Positions 19,095-27,761 of a DNA stretch of 64,000 nucleotides are shown in pieces (position 1 is the first letter of the stretch; every line of letters begins with the position of its first letter). The notes beneath the pieces are model-generated. The model made no database searches. It was not told the origin of the DNA and saw only the letters and a list, made by a program, of their open reading frames with translations. Source of the DNA: Planctomycetales bacterium (GTDB taxonomy: Bacteria > Planctomycetota > Planctomycetia > Planctomycetales > Planctomycetaceae); NCBI GenBank assembly GCA_028285345.1, contig JANQPT010000050.1, positions 1-64,000 on the forward strand, in the 5' to 3' direction. The translations under genes and the position numbers were made by a program.

Positions 19095-20654
19095 TCAATC
19101 CCGCTCAAAAACCACAGCGACGTCATCCTCATACACGACCCGCCACGATTCCTCGTGCCGTAGCGCTTCAATCAGCGGTGCGCGGTGCCGGTGGTCAATC
19201 ACGATCGTCTTGACCTGATGCCGTTCGAGCCGCTTCCGCCAATCGGGCGCGCCGTCAATGACGGCCATATAGTCCTCCCAGACCGGACGGGGCACCAAAT
19301 GCGCGTGTGAACCGACGAAGATCCGCCAGTTCTGGTCGTGCCGGTGAGCCATCCAGGCGAGAAAATCGCCCCACTCATATGTGTTGAAAACCTGTCCCCG
19401 TGGTGGATGCCGCGTCAGATATCCGGCTGCATCGACGGGGGTCTGTCGCGACGTGACGGACGTGAGATCATGAAGTCCGTTTTGTCCTCCCGTCGCCCCG
19501 GTGCCGTCGGACCTCACAAGCATCACAACGAGCGCCAAGCTTGCCGACACCGCAATCAACGTCGCCCAATACGAACGCGTTGAGCCGTCGGGCAACCGCT
19601 TCAGAAGTGGCCGGCTGTTTACTATGGCCGCCGTATGTCGCGCAAAGGAATACGCCGCCACCGGCGCAAACCAGACGATCATCCGTGACGTCCACGCGGT
19701 CATTCCCCCCAACCCGGCCAACAACAACCACTCCGTCGCCGAAATCCGTCGCGGACTGAATAGCAGAACGGCGCACAAACACACCGAAACGATCGTGAAG
19801 GCCCGCCCTTGCGATGTTGTGAGCGCAAGCGGACCCCATTCGGTCAGATCCGCCAGATTCTGATTCTGCGAGAAGGTCAACACGTAAGAATACAGACGCG
19901 GACCGTACGGGTTCACCATCGTGGCTAAAAACGAAAATAGGCACAGCAACCACAGCTTACGGCTCCGTCGGTCGTGCATCACCGCCGCAAATCGTCCGCT
20001 GCGCCGGATGACATCGATGCCGCGACCGGCAGCAAAGCAGCCCAATAATCCCAACCCCATCACAAAAGACCCGTGCAAGTTCGCCCAGAGCATCATCAGT
20101 AGCGGGATGAGACACAGCTCCACGGCGCTCTGCCGCCGGCGAGAGAGGAGCGCGAACAGAATCATGAAACAGACTAACCCGGACAATTGCGGTCGGACGA
20201 CCTGAAACTGGTACCAGCTCAACCAGCCCATCACCGCGGCGGCTCCCCATCCAACAACGATGCCGCGGGGAAAACGGCCGCACATGACGATCAACAGTGC
20301 AAAGCAACTGGTGAGACTCAGCGCATAGAGTGCTTGGATACCGGTCAGCCAGCGTTGATCGAAGACTTGATACGCGATCACCTGCGTCAACCAGGCGGTG
20401 TCGGTCAGCGGGACGTCTGCCGCCAGCGGCATGATCGGTTCAGTTTCGGGAATCGACTTGCCGGTCCAAATCAACTCGCCGTACAGCAAATGGCTCCACA
20501 GGTCCGTATGCCAGAGCGGACGCCGGGCGAACAGCATAAATAAAGTGGACAACCCGACCACCGTGAGAGCGCAATTCCAGGGAAGCTGTCCGGGAATGCG
20601 CCGTGCGGTTAAATCACCTTCAAGGGATTTCGGGTCTGTGGTTGAGCGGTTCAT
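19095..20654 (-). CDS. Polytopic membrane protein of unknown function (GT-C-like)
   Basis: A 519-aa protein with about ten membrane helices (residues about 25-390) and a soluble C-terminal domain (about 410-519). The first loop DLWSHLLYGELIWTGK carries an Asp after helix 1, as in many GT-C membrane enzymes that use polyprenyl-linked substrates. The C-terminal domain has GQVFNTYEWGDFLAW, which I associate with such planctomycete proteins but cannot name. The start lies seven bases downstream of the rhomboid gene stop, suggesting co-transcription. Confidence 0.65.
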   Translation of the reverse strand: MNRSTTDPKSLEGDLTARRIPGQLPWNCALTVVGLSTLFMLFARRPLWHTDLWSHLLYGELIWTGKSIPETEPIMPLAADVPLTDTAWLTQVIAYQVFDQRWLTGIQALYALSLTSCFALLIVMCGRFPRGIVVGWGAAAVMGWLSWYQFQVVRPQLSGLVCFMILFALLSRRRQSAVELCLIPLLMMLWANLHGSFVMGLGLLGCFAAGRGIDVIRRSGRFAAVMHDRRSRKLWLLCLFSFLATMVNPYGPRLYSYVLTFSQNQNLADLTEWGPLALTTSQGRAFTIVSVCLCAVLLFSPRRISATEWLLLAGLGGMTAWTSRMIVWFAPVAAYSFARHTAAIVNSRPLLKRLPDGSTRSYWATLIAVSASLALVVMLVRSDGTGATGGQNGLHDLTSVTSRQTPVDAAGYLTRHPPRGQVFNTYEWGDFLAWMAHRHDQNWRIFVGSHAHLVPRPVWEDYMAVIDGAPDWRKRLERHQVKTIVIDHRHRAPLIEALRHEESWRVVYEDDVAVVFERD

Positions 20655-20661
20655 CGGGAAC

Positions 20662-21969
20662 TCAAGCCTCGGAACCCACCGCTGCGCTGTTTGCCGCGTT
20701 GGGGTCGGGCGGCGGGAGTGGAGCCGACGGTTTAGGCATCAAGAGTTGGCTGCCCAGATCTTCCGGGAATTGATTCAGCTCATCGTCATCCTCTGGTGAC
20801 GCGGGCTGCGAACCAAAGTTAAAGATCCGAAAACTGCCGGGGAACGGCGCCTGTGCCAACAACTGATCCTCCCAAAGCTCGGCCTCATCATCAAACACGT
20901 CGTCGAGCAACTTCTTGGCGTGCTGCCGGTCCGCGACAGTTTGAAATCGATGTCCCAACTTCTTGGCCTCGCGGATCATTTTGGCGGAGGGATTGTAGTG
21001 GACTCCCAGCAAAGCCGCAGTCCAGGCGCTGGGAATGTCCTGCCGGCGCCGATATTCTCGGCTGAGTTCAATCCATGCCGCTTCAAGTCCGGGTTCCAGG
21101 GCCACCGCACGGCGGAAATGCATAAGCCGCTCCTCTGGATCTCGCGACTGTTCGGCATACAGCAAGTGATAAACTCCATTACCGATTGGATGTTGCACCA
21201 GATAGAATCCGACCAGAATCAGCGCGTGTGCGGCATAAAAACTCAGGCGGGCCGGGACCCTCCAGGGCGATTCCCGCTGAAACACCCAGCCCGCAAACAG
21301 GCCGTATCCCAGACCGCTGAAATGCGACAAGTTGGCGACCGGGAACAGGTCGAAGTACGTCATCGGGATGCCAGCGACCAAAAAGAGCATCACGAACCTG
21401 ATCAATTCGTCGGGCATCCACTCTTGCAACTCGCGGTCACGCGTCCGCAGAACCAATAGATATCCGAACTGAGCACAGATGACTCCGGAGATTCCCACCA
21501 CGGACGATCCCGCCAAATACTCTGGGAGAATCGTCACTGGGACACTCATCAGCACCAGCAGCGCGGTCCGCCAACTGCCAAGACGAGGTTCTAGCAGCAA
21601 TCCCAGCATCCACATGCAGAGGCAGTTGCCAACCACATGAAACAGGCCCACCCCAAAATTGTCGTTTCCGTGGTGAAACGCCGACAGGAAGACCCGCCAC
21701 CACTGACCTTCCCACAGCTTCAGCGGCGCTGCGTGATTGCCGTCAATCGGATACCCCAGTGCGGCTCCCAACATTTCCTGTGCATGCAGCGCCGTCAATG
21801 GAGCCCGCCGGACACGTGCCTCTCCCTCGCCACTCTCTCTGATCGGCATTCCCCAGAGCGTGAGGCACCAGACAGCCGAGAACAGCACCGAGCACAAAAA
21901 TATGCACGTCGCCGTCACAGGCGCCTTGGCAAAAATCTGCAGGAGCTTCAACCGCATCGTACTCGTCAT
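20662..21969 (-). CDS. Rhomboid family intramembrane serine protease
   Basis: A 435-aa inner-membrane protease. Six or more membrane helices lie within residues 15-285. The catalytic Ser sits in VVGISGVI near residue 160 and the catalytic His in NLSHFSGLGYG near residue 212; HVVGNCLCMWMLG supplies the conserved His-Asn region of helix 2. The region after about 300 has TPR-like helices (MHFRRAVALEPGLEAAWIEL) and an acidic, proline-rich tail, unusual additions to the rhomboid core. The ATG at 21969 gives an N-terminal membrane helix. Confidence 0.88.
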   Translation of the reverse strand: MTSTMRLKLLQIFAKAPVTATCIFLCSVLFSAVWCLTLWGMPIRESGEGEARVRRAPLTALHAQEMLGAALGYPIDGNHAAPLKLWEGQWWRVFLSAFHHGNDNFGVGLFHVVGNCLCMWMLGLLLEPRLGSWRTALLVLMSVPVTILPEYLAGSSVVGISGVICAQFGYLLVLRTRDRELQEWMPDELIRFVMLFLVAGIPMTYFDLFPVANLSHFSGLGYGLFAGWVFQRESPWRVPARLSFYAAHALILVGFYLVQHPIGNGVYHLLYAEQSRDPEERLMHFRRAVALEPGLEAAWIELSREYRRRQDIPSAWTAALLGVHYNPSAKMIREAKKLGHRFQTVADRQHAKKLLDDVFDDEAELWEDQLLAQAPFPGSFRIFNFGSQPASPEDDDELNQFPEDLGSQLLMPKPSAPLPPPDPNAANSAAVGSEA

Positions 21970-22187
21970 AAAAAGCCAAACAATTCAGCAGCAGGCGTGT
22001 TCATTGGGAATCATAGGGATTGCCCAGAATCGTGGAAAGGGGATGTTTCCGCTCCGAGCAACGTGTTGCAGCAATCCGTTGCGATCGGCGACCCTTAGCG
22101 CCGGCCGTTGCCGAGGGTTACAATGAATCACCGTAAAACCCGTACTTGGACCATTCCCTCGCAACGTTTTCTTCTCAGTTGACCTCG

Positions 22188-22595
22188 ATGTCCGACTCTG
22201 CCGATCGCCGCTACTTAGCGCTCAAAGTCACCATGATGCCCCGTGATACGAATCCGCACGGGACGATCTTCGGTGGGGTGATTCTCAGCCATATCGACCA
22301 GGCGGGCGCGATCGGCGCACGGCATGCCATTCGCCAGGCGGGGCATCCCGACTGCGCGCTGGTCACCGTCGCCATGAACCGCGTCGAATTTCACCATCCC
22401 GTCTATGTGGGGGACGTGGTGAGCTACTACAGCCAGGTGCGCCGGATCGGCCGGACTTCGATCACCATTCACGTCTCAGTTGAAGCGGAACGGGACAGCC
22501 AAGAGATGATGCTGACCGAAGCGGAGGTGACCTACGTCGCGGTCGATCTCAGCGACACCGAGCGCAGCCCGGTGCCGATCAGAGGTGGATCATAA
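22188..22595 (+). CDS. Acyl-CoA thioesterase (hotdog fold, YciA-like)
   Basis: A 135-aa cytoplasmic thioesterase. The [20 protein letters not shown] segment is the signature of the acyl-CoA hydrolase (YciA/BFIT) group, with the catalytic Asp in SHIDQAGAI near residue 40. The [13 protein letters not shown] strand is also typical. The ATG at 22188 is chosen over a TTG at 22146. It stands alone on the plus strand, and a palindromic repeat element begins six bases after its stop. Confidence 0.88.
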   Translation: MSDSADRRYLALKVTMMPRDTNPHGTIFGGVILSHIDQAGAIGARHAIRQAGHPDCALVTVAMNRVEFHHPVYVGDVVSYYSQVRRIGRTSITIHVSVEAERDSQEMMLTEAEVTYVAVDLSDTERSPVPIRGGS

Positions 22596-22600
22596 AATGA

Positions 22601-22820
22601 CCGGGTGGCCCTGATTGCTCCGCAATCAGGGCAGCCTCGTGTGCCTGCGGCACCCCGATTGCGTTGCAGAGGGCGTCCGGGAATTGGGAGGGCGAAGCTC
22701 CTGCTGAGCCGCATTTTCGAAAACGTGTTCGGCTCGGCGGGAGCCTCGCCCTCCCAAAATACGCTGTGTTTGGTGATTTGAATTCCCGGACGGCCTCTGC
22801 GATGCAATCGCGGCCACCCC
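22601..22820. repeat. Dispersed palindromic element with terminal inverted repeats, copy 1
   Basis: A 220-bp element bounded by imperfect inverted ends (CCGGGTGGCC at left, GGCCACCCC at right). Its 70-bp core (22686-22755) is itself palindromic and carries the text GGAGGGCGAAGCTCC. The same core occurs in reverse orientation at 60904-60973. Short open frames through it are repeat-derived. No transposase is present, so it is MITE-like or REP/BIME-like. Confidence 0.8.
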
Positions 22821-22977
22821 GGATGATTCCGCTTGGTAGGGCAGGCTCCCGCCTGCCGCCATGAGCATTCAGCGATCCCCAGATTGTTTGCGATCGCCCC
22901 GCCTGCAACCACTTGTTGTTGGACATGTTCGACGTCGCGCCTCACAAATTCAACTGCTGCGCCCGCAAGAGACTCAC
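22821..22977. other. Intergenic remainder between repeat and HEAT-like gene
   Basis: No gene recognised. The sequence just inside the repeat (GGCAGGCTCCCGCCTGCC, 22842-22859) forms another short palindrome similar in wording to the dispersed elements. The stretch otherwise shows nothing. Confidence 0.4.
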
Positions 22978-24192
22978 TTAGACCCTTTTCTCGTGGTCCC
23001 ACGAGGACACGTTGCCCATGCGACGGAATAACTCCTCGGATGAAAACTGTGAATCTTCAGAAGTCACGCTCTTCAAAAAGTTCTGGAGTGCATTCTCGAA
23101 TTCATCACCCGTTAGTTCTTCCGGTAAAAATCTCCCATCGATCATCCAGGACGTCCAGTGTCCGGAGCGAATGAGGCTTCCCAACGCAATTCTTTGCACG
23201 GCGTCGAAGTCAGCAACCTGTCTCCATTTACCTGGCGTGTGGTCGGGAAATGCAATATCCAGGAGTGCGAGCGGCAGCGCATACGTTGTGCTTTCAACTT
23301 GCTCAATCGCGGTACAAAGTGCTGCCAATATTTCGTTCCGTCGCCCTGGTCCGACGAGCGTGAGAACCATCGCGGCATACCCCAAGAGATCGCCTTCGTT
23401 CCACCAAGTCCAGTATCGTTCCGGAATATCAAACTTCCATGTCTCAGTCAGAGCCGTGAAAATTGTTTGAAGCGCGAGCTCCGGCACATCGGCTTCGTGG
23501 ATAGTCATTAAGGCGATCGCTGCTGCCAAGCGAACCATTGGGGTATTCGACTCGGATAGGTACGACTTCACAAAGTCGGTTTCCACGGCAGAGTCCGCAT
23601 GTCGGGCAAACAGTCCGAAACAGAGCAACAGGTTTGTTTGTTGCAGCGGCTCCGTTTCACCTGACAAGATGTCTGCGATTTCAACGTGTCGTCCTTTTAG
23701 CGCTTGCGCAAAATGTGCCAGCGCGTAGATTGCCGACGTGCGAACGTCGGACTTATAACCGGGGGATGCGAATTCCAAGAATCGATGTGCCCGTTTCGCA
23801 CCCTCCAGGTACGAGTTCTTGGCACCGAGACTGTAGAATATCCTAGAGTGCCCGGCGTCATCATACTGCTCGAGTTCCGCTCGGATGTCATGCCCGCACG
23901 GCAAGAGGTCGTCACTGTGGCCAACGGCGAGCGCCCACAACAAATCAATCAGATCTCGTTGTATATCTGACGACGATTGCTCAAGGATCTCGAACAGGAA
24001 CGGGATTGCGTAGGGTCCCGCTTCGCTGAGGGATCCTTGGTCGACGAAATTCTCCCAAAAATACGTCAGTGCGGCCGCATGGTGCTGGCGCGAACTACTG
24101 GCCAACGTTCGTAAAAACTTAGGAGCATCCCGTGAGGATCCATAGACGTGAGACAGGCTCTCCCAATCAATTGTATCGAGCGTCTCAAACAT
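22978..24192 (-). CDS. HEAT-repeat-like protein of unknown function
   Basis: A 404-aa soluble, helix-rich protein. Repeated paired-helix patterns such as IPFLFEILEQSSSDIQRDLIDLLWAL, DVRTSAIYALAHFAQ and MVRLAAAIALMTI suggest HEAT or armadillo-like repeats, which usually bind proteins. There is no signal peptide. The ATG at 24192 is preceded by GGAAAAG; a GTG three codons earlier is possible. It follows the large ABC exporter gene by 43 bases on the same strand, so the two may be co-transcribed, but no functional link is known. Confidence 0.7.
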   Translation of the reverse strand: MFETLDTIDWESLSHVYGSSRDAPKFLRTLASSSRQHHAAALTYFWENFVDQGSLSEAGPYAIPFLFEILEQSSSDIQRDLIDLLWALAVGHSDDLLPCGHDIRAELEQYDDAGHSRIFYSLGAKNSYLEGAKRAHRFLEFASPGYKSDVRTSAIYALAHFAQALKGRHVEIADILSGETEPLQQTNLLLCFGLFARHADSAVETDFVKSYLSESNTPMVRLAAAIALMTIHEADVPELALQTIFTALTETWKFDIPERYWTWWNEGDLLGYAAMVLTLVGPGRRNEILAALCTAIEQVESTTYALPLALLDIAFPDHTPGKWRQVADFDAVQRIALGSLIRSGHWTSWMIDGRFLPEELTGDEFENALQNFLKSVTSEDSQFSSEELFRRMGNVSSWDHEKRV

Positions 24193-24235
24193 CTTTTCCA
24201 CTTCTCAACCAATTCCCCGATGATCTATTTTCACC

Positions 24236-27200
24236 TTACAAGTTCAACTGCTGCGCCGCCAAATAATAATACGTCCTACGCTTGGCGATCAGTTCGTCGT
24301 GCGTCCCTCGCTCGACGATCGTGCCGTCGTGCAAGACCAGAATCTGATCCGCGTCGCGGACAGTGGCGATCTTGTGGGCGATGATGAATGCCGTCCGCTC
24401 GCTGAGGATCGCGCCCAGGTTCTTTTGGATTTCCCGTTCGCTGAGGCTGTCCAGCGCACTGGTCGCTTCGTCCATCACCAGAATCCGCGGATTGCGATAC
24501 AGCGCCCGGGCGATGCTCACCCGTTGCCGTTGCCCACCGGAAAGTGTCAGCCCGAATTCGCCGACCACTGTGTCATAACCCAGCGGCATGCCGCGAATGA
24601 ACTCGTGCGCTCCGGCGAGTGTCGCCGCTTCCTCCGCGCGGGTCTTGTCCGGCTGCAGATCACCCAGCGCAATGTTCTCCAAAATCGTCCCGCTAAACAG
24701 CAGATTCTCCTGCAGCACAAACCCGATCTGCCCGCGCAAGGTCGTTAAATCGACGCGGTCGAGGTTCCAATCGTCGATGAAAATGTCCCCCTCCGTCGGC
24801 TGATATAGGCCGAGCAGCAACCGGGCGAGCGTCGTTTTGCCCGATCCGCTGCGACCGACAATGGCGATCCGTTCGCCCGGCGAGGCTTCAAACGAGATGT
24901 TCCGTAACACGTACGGCGCGCCCTTGGTGCCGTAATGGAAAAAGACGCGGTCAAATTTCACGCGGCCGCGAATCTTCTTGGGATAGACGCGCTCGTCCTC
25001 GGGTGGTTGCGGCTCCGGGTCGTTGTCGAGCACGTCGCTCATCCGTTCCAGCGATACGCGGGCCTGTTGCAGTTGATCCCACAAGCCGATCACCCGCGAC
25101 AACGGACCGGTCACCTGTCCCGCGAGCATGTTAAATGCCATGAATTCGCCGATCGTCAGGTCGCGGGCGAGGACCAATGTCGATCCGTACCACAGCAACG
25201 TGACATTGCTCAGGACGCCCAGCGCGCCGCCGATCGCGCCGAACGTTTGCTCTAGCCGCTCGCTGCGATACTGCGATTTCAGAAAGTTGGCGAACAGCCC
25301 CTGCCATTTGTCTTGCATCGGCTGCTCGATGGCCATCGCCTTAACCATGTCGATGCCGCCGATACTTTCGATCAGATTCGACTCGTGTGCCGCCCCTTCT
25401 TCGAGCAGCCGGCGATGCATTCGTTTCATGACCGGGCTGACCAGCAGCGTAAAGCCGACAAACAGCGGCACAAACAGCAACACCACCGTCGCCAGACGCA
25501 CGTTCCAATAGAACATGACGAAGAAATAGACCACGACCATCATCGAATCGAGCACGACCGTCATCGTACCGGCCGTAAACAGATCGCGGACGTGCTGGTT
25601 GTCACCGAAGCGGGCCACGATATCCCCCGTGCGGCGGAGTTTGAAAAACCGCGTCGGCAACCGCAGCAAGTGATCGTAAAACTCGTGCAGCAATGTGCGG
25701 TCCAGCCTTTGGCTCAGCCGGACCGCCACCAATCCTCGAAACATTGACATGCCGATTTCCGTCACGGAGACCGCCACCATGCCCAGCGCCAACAGATTCA
25801 ACAACGACAAACTGCCATTCTCGGGCTGCAGCACGTTATCGGTGATGTATTGCGTGAACATCGCCGGGACCAGGCCCATCACTTCCAGCACCAGCGAAAC
25901 CGCCAGGATCAATCCCAGCGCCTTCTTGTTGCGCTTCATCAAATCGATCAACCGCTGCGCAGCGTTCGGCTTGGCGCGAACCTCCTCCGCGGCGTCGGTC
26001 GGTGTGACCTCCAGCGCATAGCCGCTGAAGTCCGCTTCCAGTTCTTCACGAGTGATTCGCACTTTGCCCATCGCGGGATCGGCGATGTAGGCGTATTTCT
26101 CATTCAGCGCGTACAGCACCACATAGTGATACCCCTTCCAAAACAGGACCGCCGGCAACCGCAAATTCGGCAGCCGGTCCGCGGAGAGCCTGAGACTGCG
26201 CGTTTGGTAACCCACTTCGTCGGCCGCATGAATCAGTTGCGTCAGCGACGCTCCCATCGTGCCGACGCCCGCCAAATCGCGGAGCCGGCTGACCCCCACC
26301 GGGCGGCCATAATGAGCGGTGATCATTGACAGCGAAGCGGCGCCGCAATCGACTTCTTCATGCTGCGGAATGTAGGGAAACTGCCACCGCTGCCAAAACC
26401 CCCCGAGTCCACGCGACGGCGGCGTCGCTGCGCGCACGTCTTTTTCGTCCATCTCCTGCACCGCTGCCTGTTCGACGGGCGGCGCCTGCGGTCCGTCCGC
26501 TGCAGGCGGTTCCTCCTCTGAGGCTGATTCCGGGCTTTGCGCTTGTCTAAACTCGGCGACCGCCTGCTGGAGGACTTTCGTCGTTACCGTGTCCAGGAAA
26601 TTGACCGCTTCATCGGCATGCGCGTGTGCGGCCCGCTCCTCAAAGTAACTCCGCACCTGCGGAACATCATCCAACAATTTGCAGAATTCGTCGGCCGCCA
26701 GCGTCAGCGTTGTCACCGCGCCATCCGCTCGAATCGTAAAATGATTCCCCACCGGCGGACGCTCCACCAGTGCATTGCCGCCGAACGTGTCGCCGGCCGT
26801 CATCGTCGTTTGGACCGTGTTATCTTCGAGAACGCTCACTCGCCCCGATTGAATCAAGTGAAAGTGGCTCGGCACATCGCCGGCCGCCAAGATCGTGTCG
26901 CCGTCTGCATGTTCCTGCGCTTGAAATTTGTCGACCAATTCCCTCAGTTGCGGCGGACGGAGTTGAGTGCCGAGTTGTCCGACCATTTTGACAAAATTCC
27001 ACAACTCGAGCCGGTCGGCGTAGCGGTCGAAATATTGTCGCAATTCGCTGTTTTGATCGAGCAGACTCTGGATGGCTTCGGCCGGGATGCCGATCAGCGT
27101 ACTATCGGCCGACGAGCGAATGGTGGCGTTGCGCGGCGCATTGCTGACCAGTGCCAGTTCTCCAAAATGGTCCCCGGCAAACAAGGTATTCAGCGGCAGT

Positions 27201-27409
27201 TCATCTCCGTTATCTTCGTGCAATACGCGAACTTTTCCGGAATAGACGACGTACATCGCGTCCCCGGGATCGCCCTGACGAAACACGACCTCGCCGAGAC
27301 TGTAGTGCCGGATCTCGGCCCGGTCGCGCACGGCGGCCAATTGCTCGTCGGTCAGCAGTGAAAAACAACTGCAGTTCCGCAAACAGGTTTCGAGTTGGTC
27401 AACATTCAT
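24236..27409 (-). CDS. Peptidase-containing ABC exporter with two cyclic-nucleotide-binding domains
   Basis: A 1057-aa membrane protein. Domains in order: cyclic-nucleotide-binding-like domain 1 (about 10-125), domain 2 (about 150-260), an acidic Pro/Glu-rich linker (285-335), a C39 peptidase domain (345-475), ABC membrane domain (500-790) and ATPase domain (830-1050). The C39 catalytic set looks intact: Gln and Cys in IPQHEEVDCGA near residue 353, His in KGYHYVVL and Asp in IADPAMG. The ATPase has GRSGSGKTT, LSGGQRQR and ILVMDEATSALD. C39 exporters cleave double-glycine leaders and export the peptides. No candidate precursor peptide is visible nearby. AGGAA precedes the ATG. Confidence 0.92.
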   Translation of the reverse strand: MNVDQLETCLRNCSCFSLLTDEQLAAVRDRAEIRHYSLGEVVFRQGDPGDAMYVVYSGKVRVLHEDNGDELPLNTLFAGDHFGELALVSNAPRNATIRSSADSTLIGIPAEAIQSLLDQNSELRQYFDRYADRLELWNFVKMVGQLGTQLRPPQLRELVDKFQAQEHADGDTILAAGDVPSHFHLIQSGRVSVLEDNTVQTTMTAGDTFGGNALVERPPVGNHFTIRADGAVTTLTLAADEFCKLLDDVPQVRSYFEERAAHAHADEAVNFLDTVTTKVLQQAVAEFRQAQSPESASEEEPPAADGPQAPPVEQAAVQEMDEKDVRAATPPSRGLGGFWQRWQFPYIPQHEEVDCGAASLSMITAHYGRPVGVSRLRDLAGVGTMGASLTQLIHAADEVGYQTRSLRLSADRLPNLRLPAVLFWKGYHYVVLYALNEKYAYIADPAMGKVRITREELEADFSGYALEVTPTDAAEEVRAKPNAAQRLIDLMKRNKKALGLILAVSLVLEVMGLVPAMFTQYITDNVLQPENGSLSLLNLLALGMVAVSVTEIGMSMFRGLVAVRLSQRLDRTLLHEFYDHLLRLPTRFFKLRRTGDIVARFGDNQHVRDLFTAGTMTVVLDSMMVVVYFFVMFYWNVRLATVVLLFVPLFVGFTLLVSPVMKRMHRRLLEEGAAHESNLIESIGGIDMVKAMAIEQPMQDKWQGLFANFLKSQYRSERLEQTFGAIGGALGVLSNVTLLWYGSTLVLARDLTIGEFMAFNMLAGQVTGPLSRVIGLWDQLQQARVSLERMSDVLDNDPEPQPPEDERVYPKKIRGRVKFDRVFFHYGTKGAPYVLRNISFEASPGERIAIVGRSGSGKTTLARLLLGLYQPTEGDIFIDDWNLDRVDLTTLRGQIGFVLQENLLFSGTILENIALGDLQPDKTRAEEAATLAGAHEFIRGMPLGYDTVVGEFGLTLSGGQRQRVSIARALYRNPRILVMDEATSALDSLSEREIQKNLGAILSERTAFIIAHKIATVRDADQILVLHDGTIVERGTHDELIAKRRTYYYLAAQQLNL

Positions 27410-27761
27410 AAAGGTTCCTCAACCGGTCATCGCCGGCACGTTTAAATGAACGGCGCAAAAGACCGGGTCTGTATGGATTAGGCATTCACGAGAGGTCGAG
27501 TGATTAGTCCGCAGAATTGGCAGCGGGACCCCGCTTTTGCGCTGTCTGCATGACTGGCGCCAGATCAAGTTCTGAAGCGGTGCAAAAAAGCTGCTCTTGA
27601 AGATAACAAGTCCACGCGAAAAAATCCGACCGGTGCGAGCGAATACCCCCGAATTCACCGGCATTGCTGGACCGCATGCCGCGTCTCGATTACCCTGAAT
27701 GAATCACAGCGTGATGTGCGATTCCGTCACCCACCCCTCCAGTCATTCCAGGAGCGCCATT
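27410..27761. other. Divergent intergenic region
   Basis: About 350 bases between the ABC exporter start (minus) and the oxidoreductase start (plus). An 81-codon frame on the minus strand (27419-27664) has no family features and no plausible leader peptide motif. The region should hold both promoters. Confidence 0.4.

Noticed and set aside
22532-23002. Several long open frames through the repeat region
   Set aside because: They translate the palindromic repeat (both strands, several frames open) and show no family features.
27419-27664. 81-codon minus-strand frame upstream of the C39 ABC exporter, a possible peptide substrate
   Set aside because: No double-glycine leader motif, no helix-like leader, Arg-rich and no Shine-Dalgarno sequence; likely non-coding.
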